Shown: positions 28,121 to 29,612 of the stretch, piece by piece | Layout: every line of letters starts with the position of its first letter | Position numbering within the stretch: position 1 is the first letter of the stretch | NCBI GenBank assembly: GCA_002478945.1 | Contig: DLKM01000023.1 | Coordinates: forward strand, 1-29,612 | Source: Christensenella sp. UBA7588 | GTDB lineage: Bacteria > Bacillota > Clostridia > Christensenellales > CAG-917 | DNA length: 29,612 bases | Direction: 5' to 3' | Translations under genes and position numbers: made by a program | The notes under the pieces: generated by a model | Database searches by the model: none | The model's input: the letters and a program-made list of their open reading frames with translations, nothing else | What the model was told of the DNA's origin: nothing

Positions 28121-29290
28121 ATGCCATACAGCGTATATCTCAAAAAGGGAGAAGAAAAACGTGTAAAACAAGGACACAGTTGGGTGTATGCCAACGAAGT
28201 CGCACGAATCGAAGGCAAGGACAAAAACGGTTCTTTGGCAAGCGTTTTTTCTTTTGACGGAAAGTTTATAGGCAAAGGATATATCAATCATCTCTCCAAA
28301 ATCCTCGTGCGAATCTTTATAAGAGACGAGAATCTAACGGACGACGAAAGTTTTTATCTTGCTCGCATAAAAGACGCAAACGACGCGCGTCTCGCTTTGG
28401 GATACGACAACTGTTACCGTATGGTATTTGCCGAAGCGGACAATCTCCCTGCCCTTATCGTCGATAAATACGACGACGTGCTTGTATGTCAATTTCTCTC
28501 GCTCGGGATAAATCAGCGAAAAGAACTCATAGTCAAATGCCTCGTCGAATTGTTTGCGCCACGAGGAATATACGAAAGAAGCGACGTTGCGGTGCGCAAA
28601 AAAGAGGGACTTGAAGAACAAACGGGCGTGCTGTACGGCGAAGTTCCCGACAGAGTTATAATCGTGGAAAACGGCATCAAAATGGCTGTCGACGTAAAAG
28701 GCGGACAAAAAACGGGATATTTTCTCGACCAAAAAGAAAACCGCTACGCCGCAAGAAGATACGCAAAGGACAAAACCGTGCTTGATTGTTTCTGCAACAG
28801 CGGCGGTTTTTCGCTCAACTGCGCAACGGTGGCAAAAGATGTTACCGCCGTCGATATATCTCAAACCGCGCTTGACAGCGTAAACGAAAACGCCTCCCTC
28901 AACGGATTTACCAACGTGCATACGGTGTGCGACGACGTTTTCGACGCCCTGCGCAAATACAAAGCGGAAAACAAAAAATTCGGACTTGTCATACTCGACC
29001 CGCCCGCATTTTGCAAAAGCGCAAGCGAAGTCAAAGACGCAATGCGCGGATATAAAGACATCAACATTCTCGGCTTGAAACTGGTTGAGAAAGGCGGTTA
29101 TCTCATATCCTCGTCGTGTTCTCATTATATGACGTTCCCGCTGTTTGAAAAGATGCTCGTAGAGGCGGCAAAAGAGAGCGGACGTATCGTACGCACAATG
29201 GAAATAAAATCCCAAGCCCCCGACCATCCTTCACTTCTCTGCGCCGAAGAAACGCAATATCTGAAGTTTTTTGTGCTGCAAGTAATGTGA
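28121..29290 (+). CDS. rlmI: RlmI-type 23S rRNA cytosine-C5 methyltransferase
   Basis: 389 residues from the ATG at 28121, selected because AGGCGGTGG precedes it and the PUA domain starts there; the longer frame from 28049 overlaps the promoter. Residues 1-~75 are a PUA domain (VYLKKGEEKRVKQGHSWVYANEV...FIGKGYINHLSKILVRIFIRDE). Then an EEHEE-like region and a Rossmann methyltransferase: SAM loop DCFCNSGGFSL (222-232), DPPAF (293-297) and SSCSHYM with likely nucleophile Cys333. E. coli RlmI methylates C1962 of 23S rRNA. The exact target here is assumed from the family. Confidence 0.93.
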   Translation: MPYSVYLKKGEEKRVKQGHSWVYANEVARIEGKDKNGSLASVFSFDGKFIGKGYINHLSKILVRIFIRDENLTDDESFYLARIKDANDARLALGYDNCYRMVFAEADNLPALIVDKYDDVLVCQFLSLGINQRKELIVKCLVELFAPRGIYERSDVAVRKKEGLEEQTGVLYGEVPDRVIIVENGIKMAVDVKGGQKTGYFLDQKENRYAARRYAKDKTVLDCFCNSGGFSLNCATVAKDVTAVDISQTALDSVNENASLNGFTNVHTVCDDVFDALRKYKAENKKFGLVILDPPAFCKSASEVKDAMRGYKDINILGLKLVEKGGYLISSSCSHYMTFPLFEKMLVEAAKESGRIVRTMEIKSQAPDHPSLLCAEETQYLKFFVLQVM

Positions 29291-29298
29291 GAAAAAAA

Positions 29299-29361
29299 TT
29301 AATAATTAATAGTTAATAATTAATAATTAATAATTAATAGTTAATAGTTAATAGTTAATAA
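29299..29361. repeat. Tandem array of nine 7-bp units TTAATAA/TTAATAG
   Basis: Nine uninterrupted heptamers alternate between ending AA and AG, right after the rlmI stop codon. A short imperfect relative lies at 17665-17693 between recR and ybaB. Confidence 0.95.
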
Positions 29362-29364
29362 TTG

Positions 29365-29387
29365 CGGGTGGGCGTTGCCCACACCCG
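29365..29387. repeat. GC-rich hairpin between heptamer array and repeat C
   Basis: CGGGT-GGGC, loop GTT, GCCC-(AC)-ACCCG: 9 bp with a 2-nt bulge. There is no T-run, so it is not a standard terminator, although it is the first strong hairpin after rlmI. Confidence 0.6.
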
Positions 29388-29407
29388 AGCAAAAACTTGT
29401 TGAGAGT

Positions 29408-29612
29408 GTACTTAATAACGGAATGTGCTTATTCGGAGCTTCGAGCCGCAAGGCGGCGAGCCTTTGAGTGCCGAACTTGCGTCACACACAAGGCTTTTAG
29501 CCATAATTGCCACAAGTGTCAATTATTTGCTTTTTGCCTGGGTGTTCCTCTTTCCCTTCACGCAAAAGACTGCGCTCTCATCTTTACATCAAACGTCAAT
29601 TCGCTTGTCTTT
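29408..29612 (-). repeat. Interspersed repeat, copy C, cut by the window end
   Basis: The reverse complement matches 20632-20840 of copy B through long identical blocks (CAAGCGAATTGACGTTTGA, GCGCAGTCTTTTGCGTGAAG, AAGCAAATAATTGACAC, TTGTGTGTGACGCAAG, ACATTCCGTTA). It also shares GTTCGGCACTCAAAGGCTCG with copy A. It lies downstream of rlmI in the same orientation relative to the preceding gene as copies A and B. The part with the covarying hairpin would lie beyond the window. No gene is seen in 29291-29612. Confidence 0.9.

Noticed and set aside
29299..29361. AT-rich heptamer array as a replication origin unwinding element
   Set aside because: No DnaA boxes or dnaA/dnaN genes nearby; it is a simple tandem repeat.

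Overview
The window looks like chromosomal DNA from a Gram-positive, low-to-medium GC Bacillota, probably a gut Clostridia lineage; a Christensenellales-type clade is a guess from style, not a proof. The signs are lipoproteins with classic lipoboxes, FeoA/FeoA/FeoB followed by a FeoB-associated Cys-rich protein, CIRCE-controlled groES-groEL, a proofreading-deficient DNA polymerase I, RlmI-type and ComEB-type proteins, and strong AGGAGG-like ribosome binding sites. There is no rRNA, tRNA, CRISPR array, transposase or phage gene.

Layout. 1-2.9 kb: a truncated OB-fold lipoprotein, then a DUF6273 lipoprotein divergent from a 70-residue HTH regulator, with a palindromic operator filling the -35/-10 spacer. 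3.0-6.6 kb: the ferrous-iron operon feoA2-feoA1-feoB-Cys-rich protein (minus strand). 6.6-8.4 kb: tetR-DUF2461 (plus) converging on a TfoX-like gene. 8.5-13.1 kb: a membrane M28 peptidase, a MATE exporter and an SDR (minus). 13.1-19.6 kb: a housekeeping minus-strand run dnaX-ybaB-recR-patatin-polA-coaE, whose dnaX promoter predicts a leaderless mRNA. 19.6-23 kb: a SPOR-like membrane protein, then groES-groEL. 23-24.1 kb: dCMP deaminase and a DUF308/HdeD protein (plus). 24.2-26.6 kb: a MATE exporter with a structured leader plus a cytidylate-kinase-like gene (minus). 26.6-28.0 kb: a second lipoprotein/small-protein pair divergent from another 70-residue HTH regulator, with the same promoter-operator design as the first. 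28.1-29.3 kb: an RlmI-type rRNA methyltransferase, then repeats to the window end.

The non-coding DNA is the most unusual part. (i) Four long hairpin elements plus one shorter relative (8.5, 11.9-12.2 and 20.9 kb) follow minus-strand genes. The ones directly after a gene start at or within a few bases of the stop codon. They keep one architecture (outer stem P1, long arm P2, a small internal loop CCYA/GA as written on the plus strand) while stem sequences differ. Mismatches on the plus strand become G-U wobbles on the minus strand, which points to a sense-strand 3'-UTR RNA. (ii) A second, 200-420 bp repeat family has copies at 10.06-10.29, 20.42-20.84 and 29.41-29.61 kb, each downstream of a gene in the same relative orientation. 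In two copies it keeps an invariant 12-nt loop on a covarying 8-bp stem. One copy supplies the last codons of a MATE gene. (iii) Several genes have a -10-like hexamer 6-7 nt before ATG and no Shine-Dalgarno.

All functional calls are from reading the sequence; no database search was possible.
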